DNA of 64,000 bases from PSRI01 sp041484195 (GCA_041484195.1 JBGPHC010000005.1:62001-126000), one strand, 5' to 3'. Shown: positions 26,933 to 36,130, counted from the first letter of the stretch. The notes: generated by a model from the sequence alone, not told the origin. A program made the numbers and translations.

Positions 26933-27034
26933 CTATTTCTTCTTCTTAGCAGCTTTCTTCTTAGGAGCAGCTTTCTTAGCGGCTTTCTTCTTAGGAGCAG
27001 CTTTTTTCTTTGCGGCTTTCTTTGCAGTTGCCAT
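26933..27034 (-). CDS. 33-residue histone-H1-like basic protein
   Basis: Starting at ATG 27034 the frame encodes MATAKKAAKKKAAPKKKAAK and then KAAPKKKAAKKKK, consisting almost entirely of Lys, Ala and Pro. The AAPKKKAAK unit is repeated twice. Such peptides resemble the C-terminal tails of histone H1 and of bacterial H1-like proteins and would bind nucleic acid. The frame lies between rpmA and a strong terminator on the same strand, 81 bp after the rpmA stop, so it is very likely expressed with the ribosomal protein genes. The repeat structure could also arise by slippage, but an intact start, stop and following terminator favour a real gene. Confidence 0.75.
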   Translation of the reverse strand: MATAKKAAKKKAAPKKKAAKKAAPKKKAAKKKK

Positions 27035-27115
27035 GTTTTTTAGAATTTAATGGTTAGTAATAAAGTAATAACGCTATAAAAATAAAAACATTTTTGTATC
27101 TGCAAAAAATTTTTT

Positions 27116-27382
27116 TTATGCAGAGGCCTCAACTGCTGCTACCGAAACGAAGGTTTTGTTGTTTTTTCCCTTTTTGAACTCCACCAATCCGTCGGTCAAC
27201 GCGAACAAAGTGAAGTCTTTTCCAACGCCAACATTTTTGCCGGGGTGAAAAGTTGTACCACGTTGGCGAACGATGATATTGCCGGCAATGGCAGGTTGAC
27301 CACCAAAAATTTTCACTCCCAGGCGTTTGCTCTGCGAGTCGCGGCCGTTCTTAACACTGCCTTCACCTTTCTTATGTGCCAT
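27116..27382 (-). CDS. rpmA: 50S ribosomal protein bL27
   Basis: The 88-residue protein begins MAHKKGEGSVKNGRDSQSKR, the diagnostic L27 N-terminus that reaches toward the peptidyl transferase centre, and continues with GVKIFGGQPAIAGNIIVRQR and FHPGKNVGVGKD. It follows rplU by 85 bp on the same strand, the usual rplU-rpmA order. Confidence 0.97.
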   Translation of the reverse strand: MAHKKGEGSVKNGRDSQSKRLGVKIFGGQPAIAGNIIVRQRGTTFHPGKNVGVGKDFTLFALTDGLVEFKKGKNNKTFVSVAAVEASA

Positions 27383-27467
27383 ATTCTGAAATTTATCCGC
27401 AGGATGATGCGGTAAGTTTATGAATTGTATTTAAAAAAAATTGAATTCCGGAGTCTGGAAATTTCAA

Positions 27468-27770
27468 CTAGGCGATCTCATTGATCTTAATCTGCGTGAA
27501 CAGGGTGCGATGTCCATGCTTCTTACGAAAACCCTTTCTTCTCTTCATCTTGAAAGCAATCACCTTATCCCCCTGGATTTCTCCTACTATCTCTGCTTTC
27601 ACTTTCACTTTCACGTCGGATCCAACAGCCAGGTTGCCGTCATTATCCACCAGCAATACCTCGGGGAATTCCACCTTATCACCTGCCTTGCCATCCAGGT
27701 GGGGTACATAGAGGTTTTGACCCTGCTGAACTTTGAATTGCTGACCGGCGATTTTTACAACTGCAAACAT
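27468..27770 (-). CDS. rplU: 50S ribosomal protein bL21
   Basis: The 100-residue protein has the L21 start MFAVVKIAGQQFKVQQGQNL, the VEFPEVLLVDNDGNLAVG segment and the basic C-terminal FKMKRRKGFRKKHGHRTLFT signature. It heads the rplU-rpmA transcript and is divergent from the GH3 gene. Confidence 0.97.
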   Translation of the reverse strand: MFAVVKIAGQQFKVQQGQNLYVPHLDGKAGDKVEFPEVLLVDNDGNLAVGSDVKVKVKAEIVGEIQGDKVIAFKMKRRKGFRKKHGHRTLFTQIKINEIA

Positions 27771-27878
27771 AAAATGCCAAAATTTAGGAGTGCAAAGGTA
27801 GGTGGAATTTTGTTTAAAGCAAACAAAACCACCAAAAATTGTTCAGAACTTTAACTCCTCTCTTTGCAGGGGCAAAGT

Positions 27879-27886
27879 TATCTTTG
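27879..27886 (+). promoter_or_regulatory. Possible Bacteroidota -7 promoter element
   Basis: TATCTTTG matches the TAnnTTTG consensus for the main sigma factor of Bacteroidota and lies 26 bp before the ATG of the GH3 gene. No correctly spaced -33 TTTG is visible, so the assignment is tentative. Confidence 0.35.
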
Positions 27887-27911
27887 CTACTTAAATTATG
27901 GCCGTAAGCTC

Positions 27912-29441
27912 ATGAAGATCAAATCATTTCTGGCAAAGCCTTTTGCCGGCTATATTTATAAACAGATCAGAAAGGGGATGGCGACCGCGGTGGAGGACCA
28001 GGAAAAAATTCTGAAGGAACTCATAAAGACCGGGAAAGCCACCGAATTTGGCAAGGAGCATGGACTGGCCAGGGTTTCGGGATATGAGGAGTTCCGGCAG
28101 GCCGTGCCGGTGAGGGACTATGAGAAATTCAAGTCCTATATTGACCTCATCAAGGAGGGCAAGCACAATATATTATGGAAGGGCAGGCCTATCTACTTCG
28201 CTAAGACCTCCGGCACAACCAGCGGTGTCAAATATATTCCCATCACCAAGGATTCCATTGCCAACCATCTGCCCAGCGCCCGCAATGCCGTTTTTTGCTA
28301 TATGGCCGAAAGTGGCAATACCCAACTTACAGACGGCAAATTGATATTTCTGTCGGGCTCACCCGAATTGGAAAGGATCGGCGGTATTCCTACGGGAAGG
28401 CTTAGTGGCATCGTAAACCACCAGGTTCCTGCATACCTGCGCACTAATCAATTGCCATCTTATGAAACGAATTGCATTGAAGAATGGGAAACCAAGCTCA
28501 ACAGGATAGTTGAAGAAACCATCAACCAGGACATGCGCCTGATCGGGGGCATTCCGCCCTGGATTCAGATGTATTTTGACAGGCTCGAAGAAGTGAGCGG
28601 CGGAAAAAAGATCAAGGATATCTTCCCCAATTTGACGGTGCTGGTGCATGGAGGCGTAAATTTCGAACCCTATAAAGCAAGATTATTCGATAGCATCGGC
28701 AAGCCCATCGACACCATTGAAACCTTTCCGGCGTCAGAAGGATTTTTTGCATTCCAGGACTCACAACATCAGGAAGGACTGTTGCTGAATACCGATTCGG
28801 GAATCTTCTTCGAATTCATCCCCGCCAATGAGATCTTTAATGAAAATCCCACCCGCATTAGCCTGCGGGATATCAAGGTGGGAGTGAATTATGCTTTGCT
28901 GGTGAACAGCAACGCGGGATTATGGGGTTATAACATCGGAGACACGGTGAGATTCCTGTCTGTAAATCCTTATCGCCTGGTAGTGACCGGTCGCACCAAA
29001 CAATTCATTTCGGCATTCGGTGAACACGTAATCAGTGAGGAAGTTGAATACAGCCTGATGAAGGCGGCCGAACAGGAAGGCGTCAAGATCACAGAATTCA
29101 CCGTGGCGCCCATGATACAAAAATCAGAAGGTAAGAGTTATCACGAGTGGTTCGTGGAATTTGAAAACAAGCCGGAGGACATGAAATCTTTTTCTTTGAA
29201 AGTGGACAATAATTTGCGAACCAGAAACATTTATTACAATGATCTGATCACCGGCAATATTCTGCAACCGCTCCGGATCAGATCAGTGAGAAAGAATGGA
29301 TTCATTGAATATATGAGGAGCGTTGGAAAATTAGGAGGTCAAAACAAAGTGCCCCGGCTCAGCAATGACCGGCAGCTTGTAGATGGGCTGGTTCCATTTG
29401 TGCAGCAGGATTTGGAGCCTGAAGAATTGAGACCATTCTGA
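27912..29441 (+). CDS. GH3 auxin-responsive promoter family protein
   Basis: The 509-residue protein (ATG 27912, MKIKSFLAKPFAGYI) belongs to the GH3 acyl-adenylate-forming family. Motifs seen are YFAKTSGTTSGVKYIPITK (ATP-binding P-loop-like), FLSGSPELERIGGIPTGRLSG, PASEGFFAFQ (adenylate motif A5-like), YNIGDTVRF and VTGRTKQFISAFGEHVI. Plant GH3 enzymes conjugate amino acids to hormones; bacterial homologues are common in Bacteroidota and their substrate is unknown. It stands alone, divergent from rplU. Confidence 0.88.
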   Translation: MKIKSFLAKPFAGYIYKQIRKGMATAVEDQEKILKELIKTGKATEFGKEHGLARVSGYEEFRQAVPVRDYEKFKSYIDLIKEGKHNILWKGRPIYFAKTSGTTSGVKYIPITKDSIANHLPSARNAVFCYMAESGNTQLTDGKLIFLSGSPELERIGGIPTGRLSGIVNHQVPAYLRTNQLPSYETNCIEEWETKLNRIVEETINQDMRLIGGIPPWIQMYFDRLEEVSGGKKIKDIFPNLTVLVHGGVNFEPYKARLFDSIGKPIDTIETFPASEGFFAFQDSQHQEGLLLNTDSGIFFEFIPANEIFNENPTRISLRDIKVGVNYALLVNSNAGLWGYNIGDTVRFLSVNPYRLVVTGRTKQFISAFGEHVISEEVEYSLMKAAEQEGVKITEFTVAPMIQKSEGKSYHEWFVEFENKPEDMKSFSLKVDNNLRTRNIYYNDLITGNILQPLRIRSVRKNGFIEYMRSVGKLGGQNKVPRLSNDRQLVDGLVPFVQQDLEPEELRPF

Positions 29442-29644
29442 AAATTATGGGCTGCGGAAAAATCGTCCTCATGCAAGCCCTTGGAAATATGCCGGCATCG
29501 GAAACCTGCCGGATGGTAAATAAATATTCATTCGCTAAAATCAAAACGATAAAACCTGACGCCTGAAGACGGCGCCTGTCCTTCAACCTTTAACAGGTTC
29601 AGCGTGTTACCTTCTCCATGAAACTCGTATCTTGAAACCCGATC

Positions 29645-30799
29645 ATGAAAAAAAGGATTGCCATATTCGGTTCCACAGGTTCCATTGGGAAACAGGCATT
29701 GGAAGTGATCGCCGCCAATCCCGATAAATTTACCGTTGAGATCCTTACCGCACATTCCAGTCATGCATTATTGATTGACCAGGCAAGGAAATTCAAACCC
29801 AATGCGGTGGTGATTGTTGATGAAAGCAAATATCATGTGGTGAAGGATGCCCTGTCTTCCACCGATGTCAAGGTGTTTGCGGGAGAAAAGTCACTGGAAG
29901 AAGTCGCGGCCTTTGATAATTATGATATGATGATAGCTGCCATCGTGGGATTCGCGGGATTGAAGCCTACTTTGAAAGCGCTTGAAGGAGGTAAGGCAGT
30001 AGCACTGGCCAATAAAGAAACGCTGGTGGTAGCGGGTGATATCGTGATGCAGAAAGCAGTTGAAAACAGGGTGCCTGTGATACCGGTGGACTCTGAACAT
30101 TCGGCCATTTTTCAATGCCTGGTGGGTGAGACGAGAAACAGGATTGAAAAAATTGTGTTGACGGCTTCCGGAGGTCCGTTCCTGGGGAAAAAACCAAATT
30201 TCCTGTTGAATGTAAAAAGAGAGCATGCCTTGCAGCATCCTAACTGGAGCATGGGCGCTAAGGTTACCATTGATTCCGCCACGCTTATGAATAAGGGCCT
30301 GGAGATGATCGAAGCGAAATGGTTATTCAACCTGCAACCCGAACAGATACAGATTGTGGTGCATCCGCAGAGTATCGTCCATTCGATGGTTCAGTTTGAG
30401 GATGGCAGCATCAAGGCGCAGATGGGCCTGCCGGATATGAAGCTGCCTATTCAATATGCACTTTCATTTCCTGTGCGGATACCCAATTCATTTCCACGCT
30501 ACGATTTCTCCAAATCCTCCGTGCTGAATTTTGAGCCACCCGATATCAAGACTTTCCGTAACCTGGCCCTGGCCATGAATGCTTTGCAAAGAGGAGGAAA
30601 CCTGCCCAGCATTCTGAATGCGGCCAATGAAATCGCCGTATATGGGTTTTTGCGAAACCGGATCGGATTTTTGGACATTACGGAAGTAATTGAGAGAACC
30701 ATAGAAAAGGTGACTTATATCCCCAAACCCTCCCTGGAAGAATATTTTGAGAGCGACGGGGAGGCCCGTAATTTTGCAGCTTCTTTGATCAATATTTAG
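29645..30799 (+). CDS. dxr: 1-deoxy-D-xylulose 5-phosphate reductoisomerase
   Basis: Dxr makes 2-C-methylerythritol 4-phosphate, the committed step of the MEP isoprenoid pathway. The 384-residue length, the NADPH-binding IAIFGSTGSIGKQALEV, ALANKETLVVAGD, the metal site VIPVDSEHSAIFQCL, TASGGPFL and WSMGAKVTIDSATLMNKGLEMIEA are all present. The following rseP gene starts 57 bp downstream, a neighbourhood typical of Bacteroidota and other phyla. Confidence 0.97.
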   Translation: MKKRIAIFGSTGSIGKQALEVIAANPDKFTVEILTAHSSHALLIDQARKFKPNAVVIVDESKYHVVKDALSSTDVKVFAGEKSLEEVAAFDNYDMMIAAIVGFAGLKPTLKALEGGKAVALANKETLVVAGDIVMQKAVENRVPVIPVDSEHSAIFQCLVGETRNRIEKIVLTASGGPFLGKKPNFLLNVKREHALQHPNWSMGAKVTIDSATLMNKGLEMIEAKWLFNLQPEQIQIVVHPQSIVHSMVQFEDGSIKAQMGLPDMKLPIQYALSFPVRIPNSFPRYDFSKSSVLNFEPPDIKTFRNLALAMNALQRGGNLPSILNAANEIAVYGFLRNRIGFLDITEVIERTIEKVTYIPKPSLEEYFESDGEARNFAASLINI

Positions 30800-30856
30800 T
30801 TAAAAAAAATCTTCACACAACCGTGGTCTGGCAACTATGGTCTATGGATTATACTT

Positions 30857-32230
30857 ATGATATTAGCAATAAACTGGGCGGCGGTTAGTTTGCAGGCCGG
30901 GCAGTTGATCCTGTCCCTCTCCATTTTGGTGATCCTGCATGAAATGGGACATTTTATTACGGCCAAATGGTTCAAGTGCCGGGTTGAAAAATTCTACCTG
31001 TTCTTTGACCCCTGGTTCTCCCTTTTTAAGAAGAAAATTGGCGATACCATTTATGGAATCGGCTGGCTCCCCCTGGGCGGATATGTCAAGATATCGGGCA
31101 TGGTGGATGAAAGTATGGATAAGGAGCAACTCAAGCAGGAGCCGCAACCATGGGAATTCAGAAGCAAGCCGGCATGGCAGCGCCTGATCATCATGGTTGG
31201 AGGAGTTACTATGAATGTGTTGCTGGCTTTCCTCATCTACGCCATGATTCTGCTGGTTTGGGGTGAGAAAAAAGTGCCTGTCAGTTCTATGAAATACGGC
31301 CTCGCTTTCAGAGACAGCCTGATGAACGAGCTTGGCTTCCGCAATGGCGACAAGATTTTGGCGGTGAATGACGAGCCCATTAAAGACTATACCGATATTC
31401 CCATGAAACTCATCCTGGGAGAAAAAGTCACCCTGGAACGTGATAACAAGATCGAGACCATCAACCTTCCGGTGGACCTGATCGGTAAACTGGTGGAGAA
31501 GAAAAGAAGCCGGGCGCCCATATTAGAGCCTCGTTTTCCGGTTGTGGTGAAAGAGGTTCCGGATACAGCAGCAGTTTATAAAGCTGGGCTGAGAAATGAA
31601 GACAGGATCATCGCCATAAATTCTACTCCAGCCGTTTTTTATGACGAACTCAAAGACGCTACGGAGAAGAACAAGGGGAAGATGGTCAATTTGAGTGTAT
31701 TGCGTGGTGCCGATACCGTTAATATGCAGACCAGGATTTCTGATGAAGGCAATATCGGGTTTATTGTAGCAGGCAGCATCAGGGACCTCGACAGCATGGG
31801 GGTACTGAAATTGGAGGTGACCAAATATAATCTGTGGCAGGCCTTGCCTGGAGGTGTAAGGCTGGCCGGTGAGAAATTGCAGTATTACATAGACCAGTTT
31901 AAAAAAATATTATCGCCAAAAACAGGTGCGTATAAGGGAGTAGGAGGATTCAAGGCGATGGGATCCATTTTCCCGAACACGGGATGGGATTGGGAGGCGT
32001 TCTGGAATATTACAGCGTTCTTTTCCATAATTCTGGCCTTCATGAATCTCCTTCCCATACCGGCACTGGACGGGGGACATGTATTGTTCACCCTGATCGA
32101 AATGATCACGGGGCGAAAGCCTAGCGACAAATTCCTCGAATATGCCCAGGTGGTGGGCATGGTAATCCTGTTTGGATTATTGATTTATGCGAATGGGAAT
32201 GATTGGTTTGGCTGGGGCAAGGGAAAATGA
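30857..32230 (+). CDS. rseP: Site-2 protease RseP
   Basis: The 457-residue intramembrane zinc protease has the HExxH motif in the first span (VILHEMGHFITAKWFKC) and the NLLPIPALDGGHVLF (LDG) motif in a C-terminal span, together forming the active site. A conserved GYVKISGM segment follows the first span, and two PDZ-like domains are seen (about residues 150-210, LGFRNGDKILAVNDEPI, and 225-300, AGLRNEDRIIAINSTPA). Such proteases cleave anti-sigma factors after site-1 cleavage; the ECF/anti-sigma pair at 17 kb would be a candidate client, but this is speculation. The gene is 57 bp after dxr. Confidence 0.95.
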   Translation: MILAINWAAVSLQAGQLILSLSILVILHEMGHFITAKWFKCRVEKFYLFFDPWFSLFKKKIGDTIYGIGWLPLGGYVKISGMVDESMDKEQLKQEPQPWEFRSKPAWQRLIIMVGGVTMNVLLAFLIYAMILLVWGEKKVPVSSMKYGLAFRDSLMNELGFRNGDKILAVNDEPIKDYTDIPMKLILGEKVTLERDNKIETINLPVDLIGKLVEKKRSRAPILEPRFPVVVKEVPDTAAVYKAGLRNEDRIIAINSTPAVFYDELKDATEKNKGKMVNLSVLRGADTVNMQTRISDEGNIGFIVAGSIRDLDSMGVLKLEVTKYNLWQALPGGVRLAGEKLQYYIDQFKKILSPKTGAYKGVGGFKAMGSIFPNTGWDWEAFWNITAFFSIILAFMNLLPIPALDGGHVLFTLIEMITGRKPSDKFLEYAQVVGMVILFGLLIYANGNDWFGWGKGK

Positions 32231-32385
32231 TTGGAGGAGAGGAATCTAAGTTGACGGTTATGCGGATCTGTTAGTTAGGTATGTAATCTAATCAAATATT
32301 TCTGGTTTTGGGCCGATTAAATTTTCCATACACAAATGGCCTGATCATAGAGATTATATATAGTTCAAAATATCAAAAATTATCC

Positions 32386-32755
32386 GGGGCCGACCGGTAT
32401 TGACAGCGTAGATCTTTGTAAGTGTAAGCATGCAGTGCGTTGTGTAATCAGCACTATAATCTGGAATGCATAAAATTCAAATGGCAATACTCAGTATGCC
32501 ATGGCTGCCTAATCATTGATTAGTTAGTCATTCGGGCCGCGTGAGCAGGTTTGTCTGTTACCAGGCTCCGCCGCCGACTCAAAATCAAATACAGAATGCG
32601 GCTGCACAAAGCTGTGCGTGCAGCCTAAGACTTCAGCTAAGGGTGCGATTGGTTTGCCTTTGTCCTGTCACATCCCGACAATCAATCAGGGGATAAGCAT
32701 GTAGAAAGCTTATGGGGAATATGTTTGGACGCGGGTTCGACTCCCGCCGGCTCCA
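32386..32755 (+). ncRNA. ssrA: Transfer-messenger RNA (tmRNA)
   Basis: The 5' end GGGGCCGACCGGTATTGAC and the 3' end with CGGGTTCGACTCCCG T arm and CGGCTCCA pair as a tRNA-like acceptor (GGGGCCG with CGGCTCC). Inside, an open frame at 32480-32512 reads AAT GGC AAT ACT CAG TAT GCC ATG GCT GCC TAA, giving a tag of NGNTQYAMAA; the resume codon may lie one or two codons earlier, but an in-frame TAA blocks any start more than a few codons upstream. tmRNA rescues stalled ribosomes and the tag directs proteolysis. It is followed at once by an IS256-family element. Confidence 0.95.
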
Positions 32756-32835
32756 CAGTATGATGCAACTCGGGATTTTGAAAGAGTTGGGATCTGTAAA
32801 ATGAACTGTGTCAGAAAATAATTTTGATCTAGTTT

Positions 32836-32886
32836 AAAAGAGAAGGCGACAGCTCCGTTCAAAGAGCAAGGAGTCGTCTCTTTTTT
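32836..32886. terminator. Bidirectional hairpin inside the IS, after the transposase gene
   Basis: AAAAGAGA (32836-32843) pairs with TCTCTTTT (32877-32884), and inner segments CGAC and CTCC pair with GGAGTCG with small bulges. T-runs flank both sides in the relevant orientations, so the structure could stop transcription in either direction, protecting the element from outside reading. Confidence 0.5.
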
Positions 32887-32897
32887 ACGAAGGACTA

Positions 32898-34124
32898 TCA
32901 AAGATCCGTTTTCATTCTATTGCCAAGAATAATCTTTAACTGTGAGGCAGCGATAGCCCAGTTGTTCAAAGGCATGGTCCATTTCAATCCGATCCGTTCG
33001 GTAGCCAGGTAAATCAGTTTGAGTAAAGCCATGTCGCTGGTAAAAACGCCTTTATTTTTAGCGACCTTCCTGATCTGGCGATGATACCCCTCAATAGTAT
33101 TGGTCGTATAAATCAGCTTGCGGATGCCGGCAGGATATTTAAAATAAGTCGATAGTTTAGGCCAGTTATTTTCCCAGGAACTAATCACCATCGGATATTT
33201 TTTCTGGCATTTCTCTTTGAGTTTTGCCAGTTCATCCAAGGCCTGTGTTTCATTGTCGGCTCTGTAAACAGGCTTGAGTTCAGACATGAACACTTTCTGA
33301 TCTTTACTGGCCACATATTTTAAGCTATTGCGGATCTGATGAACCACACAAGTCTGCACTTCCGTATTGGGACAAATGGTTCGGATCGCTTCATCAAAGC
33401 CTTTCAGATTATCTATGCACGCAATCAATATATCTTCGACGCCTCTTTGCTTAAGATCATTAATGACACCCGGCCAAAAGTTTGCGCCTTCACTCTGCGG
33501 CACATACTTTCCCAACACATCTTTTTTACCCACTTTGTTGATGCCAAGAATATTGAACACACAGCGCGTTTGTGTCCGGCCTTCTTCCTTCACTTTGTAA
33601 TATATCGCATCCGGCCATACAATGCAATACAACTCCTCCAATGGACGCTGCTGCCATTCTTTTGCCAATGGAATGACCTTGTCTGTAATGGCACTTAATG
33701 TAGTGGCGGAGATATCCGTATCATAGGTCTCCTTAATGTGAGCGCTGATATCGCGAAGGCCACTGTCCAGGCGGTAGAGCCCGATGATCTTGTCTTCCAG
33801 ACTTTGAGCCATGATGGTCTCCCGCTTCTTGACCATTTCCGGTTCAAAACTGCCCAGCCGGTTGCGCGGAGTGGTCATCTCAATAGTGCCTGAGGATGTT
33901 TTGAGAAGTTTTTTATTCTTGCCGTTTTTGCGGTTGCCGGCGCCCCGTTCTTCTTCATCCAGGTGCCCTTCTATCTCGCCCTCCAGTATCGAGTTCAACA
34001 TCTCCTGAAGTAGAGGTGCGAATGCGCCTTCTTTATCGAATAAAGATTTGCCACTTCGTAATTGTTCCTTTACCTTTTGTTTGGCCTTTTCGTAATCGAA
34101 TGGCTCTTGTTTTTCGTTTTCCAT
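32898..34124 (-). CDS. IS256-family (mutator-type) transposase
   Basis: The 408-residue DDE transposase shows the family landmarks: DGEIEGHL(D/G)-type EGEIEGHLDEEERG, RNRLGSFEPEMVKKRE, the first Asp in VWPDAIYYKVKEEG, NILGINKVGKKDVLG, the second Asp in ILIACIDNLKGFDEAI, CVVHQIRNSLKYV and the Glu in TTNTIEGYHRQIRK. Full length with all three acidic residues suggests it is active. Confidence 0.95.
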   Translation of the reverse strand: MENEKQEPFDYEKAKQKVKEQLRSGKSLFDKEGAFAPLLQEMLNSILEGEIEGHLDEEERGAGNRKNGKNKKLLKTSSGTIEMTTPRNRLGSFEPEMVKKRETIMAQSLEDKIIGLYRLDSGLRDISAHIKETYDTDISATTLSAITDKVIPLAKEWQQRPLEELYCIVWPDAIYYKVKEEGRTQTRCVFNILGINKVGKKDVLGKYVPQSEGANFWPGVINDLKQRGVEDILIACIDNLKGFDEAIRTICPNTEVQTCVVHQIRNSLKYVASKDQKVFMSELKPVYRADNETQALDELAKLKEKCQKKYPMVISSWENNWPKLSTYFKYPAGIRKLIYTTNTIEGYHRQIRKVAKNKGVFTSDMALLKLIYLATERIGLKWTMPLNNWAIAASQLKIILGNRMKTDL

Positions 34125-34183
34125 TTTTACTGTGTTTAAAGTTAATATTTAACTCTTGACACAGTTTATTTTACACTCTCCAT

Positions 34184-35611
34184 ATGAAACAAAAAATAAA
34201 AATCTTTTATCTCTTAATTTTTGTTGTGGGTATATCAGTTACCTGCAATGCACAGAGCTATGTATATCCTCTTAAGATTAGTGCAAACAGCCGTTACCTT
34301 GTTGATCAAAATAATACTCCTTGTCCGATTCTTGGCAGAACTGCATGGTTTGTAATTTCACTGCCTGATAATCAGTATCATCAGTTCATCACAAATACAG
34401 TTTCAAAAGGATACAATGCAATAGAGATGCATGTACTCGATCATGACTCACGAGGGAATAATCCTCCTTTCAATGGGAATGGCGATCTTCCCTTTCTCAG
34501 GCGGTTGGATGGCTCAGTCTGGAACGGTGCGCTTTCTTATACTAATCCAAACACCGAGGCACCGGACCTAACTACGCCGAATGAAAAATACTGGGCATTC
34601 GTAGATACATTTCTTTCCTACTGCGATTCACAAGAGATCATAGTATTTATTTTTCCAGGCTACCTGGGTGCAGGAGGCGGGGGCGAGGGATGGATGCAGG
34701 AACTCGTTGCAAATGGTAGTGCAAAGTCTGCCGCATATGGAGCATTTATTGCAAATCGCTACAAGAATCAGAAGAACCTGGTTTGGATGCTACTGGGCGA
34801 TATGGGCACTTTTACAATCCCGCAAAAAGATGCAGAAGCAGCTTTGATCAAAGGATTGAAGAGTGTTGCAGGACAGCAATCCACCCACTATAGTGCAGAA
34901 GCAAATTCCGGGCAGAACAGCACAGACCAGGTCGACTTTGGTGATCAGATGACTTTGAATGGTGTCTATTCCTGGCAGGGCGATGTGGGCCGGCTTGGTA
35001 GAAATGCATATTCAATTCACCCTGTCTTACCTGCTTTTCTTTTGGAAGAACCCTACGATGAGGAGGGGCCTGATGGTAATAAATATAATCCCAGCGCCAT
35101 TCAACCTGTGCGCCGTTTCCAGTGGTTAGGTTGGCTCTCATCCATTGGCGGATACATTTCAGGAAATGGATATGTGTGGGGCTTTAAATCCCCGGATTGG
35201 CAAAATCATCTTAATACAAAGGGAGCAAAAGAAATGAGTCTCCTCAATTCATTCATTAAATCCATCTCTTGGTGGGAGCTGGTACCTTCCGGCCTTGAAG
35301 GCACGAAAACTTTAATTACAAACGGAGGAGGCACACCTGCTAACCCGGATTATGTTGTCGCAGCAGCGAATCCTGCAGGAACGCTTCTTGTAGCCTATAT
35401 TCCCCCGGCCCATCAGGGTAGTATTGAGGTGGATATGACCGTCATGCACAGCAGCGTCAAGGCTCATTGGTATGATCCTACAAACGGGAACATAAAGAAA
35501 ATTACAGGTTCTCCTTTTAGCAATGAAGTAAAACAGCAATTTATTCCTCCCGGAATCAATAGTGACGGTCAGAAAGACTGGGTATTGGTACTGAAATCAA
35601 ATGGAGATTAA
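34184..35611 (+). CDS. Secreted DUF4038 glycoside hydrolase (apiosidase-like)
   Basis: The 475-residue protein has a signal peptide (MKQKIKIFYLLIFVVGISVT then CNAQ) and a TIM-barrel domain of the DUF4038/GH140 type, which starts YLVDQNNTPCPILGRTAWF. Likely catalytic acids are the Asp in WMLLGDMGTF and the Glu pair in FLLEEPYDEEG, in line with apiosidase-like enzymes. A small C-terminal beta domain (about residues 385-475, VAAANPAGTLLVAYIPP) resembles the collagen-binding-like domain that usually follows. Substrate is inferred as a plant or host polysaccharide side chain. The start codon is only 9 bp from the IS256 inverted repeat, so its native promoter has been separated from it. Confidence 0.82.
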   Translation: MKQKIKIFYLLIFVVGISVTCNAQSYVYPLKISANSRYLVDQNNTPCPILGRTAWFVISLPDNQYHQFITNTVSKGYNAIEMHVLDHDSRGNNPPFNGNGDLPFLRRLDGSVWNGALSYTNPNTEAPDLTTPNEKYWAFVDTFLSYCDSQEIIVFIFPGYLGAGGGGEGWMQELVANGSAKSAAYGAFIANRYKNQKNLVWMLLGDMGTFTIPQKDAEAALIKGLKSVAGQQSTHYSAEANSGQNSTDQVDFGDQMTLNGVYSWQGDVGRLGRNAYSIHPVLPAFLLEEPYDEEGPDGNKYNPSAIQPVRRFQWLGWLSSIGGYISGNGYVWGFKSPDWQNHLNTKGAKEMSLLNSFIKSISWWELVPSGLEGTKTLITNGGGTPANPDYVVAAANPAGTLLVAYIPPAHQGSIEVDMTVMHSSVKAHWYDPTNGNIKKITGSPFSNEVKQQFIPPGINSDGQKDWVLVLKSNGD

Positions 35612-35837
35612 TGCGGATTGGAATTTCATCCGACCGGAAAAGAACTAAATGAAACAGGATTTGAACTTGTATTAAAAAAATTATATGATGGGAATCTTTT
35701 TGAAGTAGGCGAAAAATAGTAGGCCAATTATAGAGTCCATATAAGTTGACAATAATATAATTACTCTAATTTACCAGGTGTGGGTAAAATCTTTCTAAAC
35801 CTACATTTACATGTATCAAAATAAACAGTTAACCCAT

Positions 35838-35918
35838 ATGAAACCCTCTATTATTGTGGTGGGAAGTTCCAATAACGACATGGTCGTTAAGGCAGATCAT
35901 TTTGCCCAAAGACACTAG
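35838..35918 (+). pseudogene. Ribokinase (PfkB family) N-terminal fragment
   Basis: ATG 35838 opens MKPSIIVVGSSNNDMVVKAD and then HFAQRH before TAG at 35916-35918. The text VVGSSNxDMVVKAD is the first strand and sugar-binding loop of ribokinases (normally continuing with GET and a ~300-residue body). Everything after residue ~22 is missing. It is a relic of a sugar-catabolism gene in the eroded accessory region. Confidence 0.75.
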
Positions 35919-36104
35919 ATAGAAATGTTACATAAAACATTAAGCGAGCAAACCGACCTGGGAATAAGACGAACATTACAAACCCAACTGGTAACTCTTA
36001 TTGCTCCATTGTACCCCACCTGTGTGAATCGTTCTTTGGAAAAGGAATGGAATAAGTCGGGCAGAACCAAAACAAAGTAGCACTTTGGGATTGCTTTCCT
36101 CCAT

Positions 36105-36130
36105 GTTGGTTCGTGTCCTCACGAACCAAC
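36105..36130. repeat. REP-like hairpin, stem GTTGGTTCGTG, loop TCCT
   Basis: An 11-bp perfect stem (36105-36115 with 36120-36130) encloses the loop TCCT. The core GGTTCGTG-TCCT-CACGAACC has the same plan as the hairpins around the RAYT gene at 45.5 kb (GGTTCCTG-TCYY-CAGGAACC), with the changed stem base compensated on the other side. Confidence 0.8.

Larger units (their letters stand above)
32795..34175. mobile_element. IS256-family insertion sequence
   Basis: Inverted repeats TGTAAAATGAACTGTGTCA (32795-32813) and TGACACAGTTTATTTTACA (34157-34175) match at 18 of 19 positions and enclose one transposase gene on the minus strand. Outer ends may extend a few bases; I could not identify a clean target duplication, so the exact borders are uncertain. 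The element is about 1.4 kb, the normal size for the family, and sits between tmRNA and a secreted glycoside hydrolase gene. Confidence 0.9.

Noticed and set aside
34183..34184. Target-site duplication of the IS256 element
   Set aside because: Flanking bases on the two sides do not match for 8-9 bp, so no duplication can be claimed; the outer IS borders are uncertain.
35612..35719. Read-through extension of the DUF4038 gene
   Set aside because: A normal TAA separates the two parts and the extension has no start codon; better explained as a neighbouring relic.
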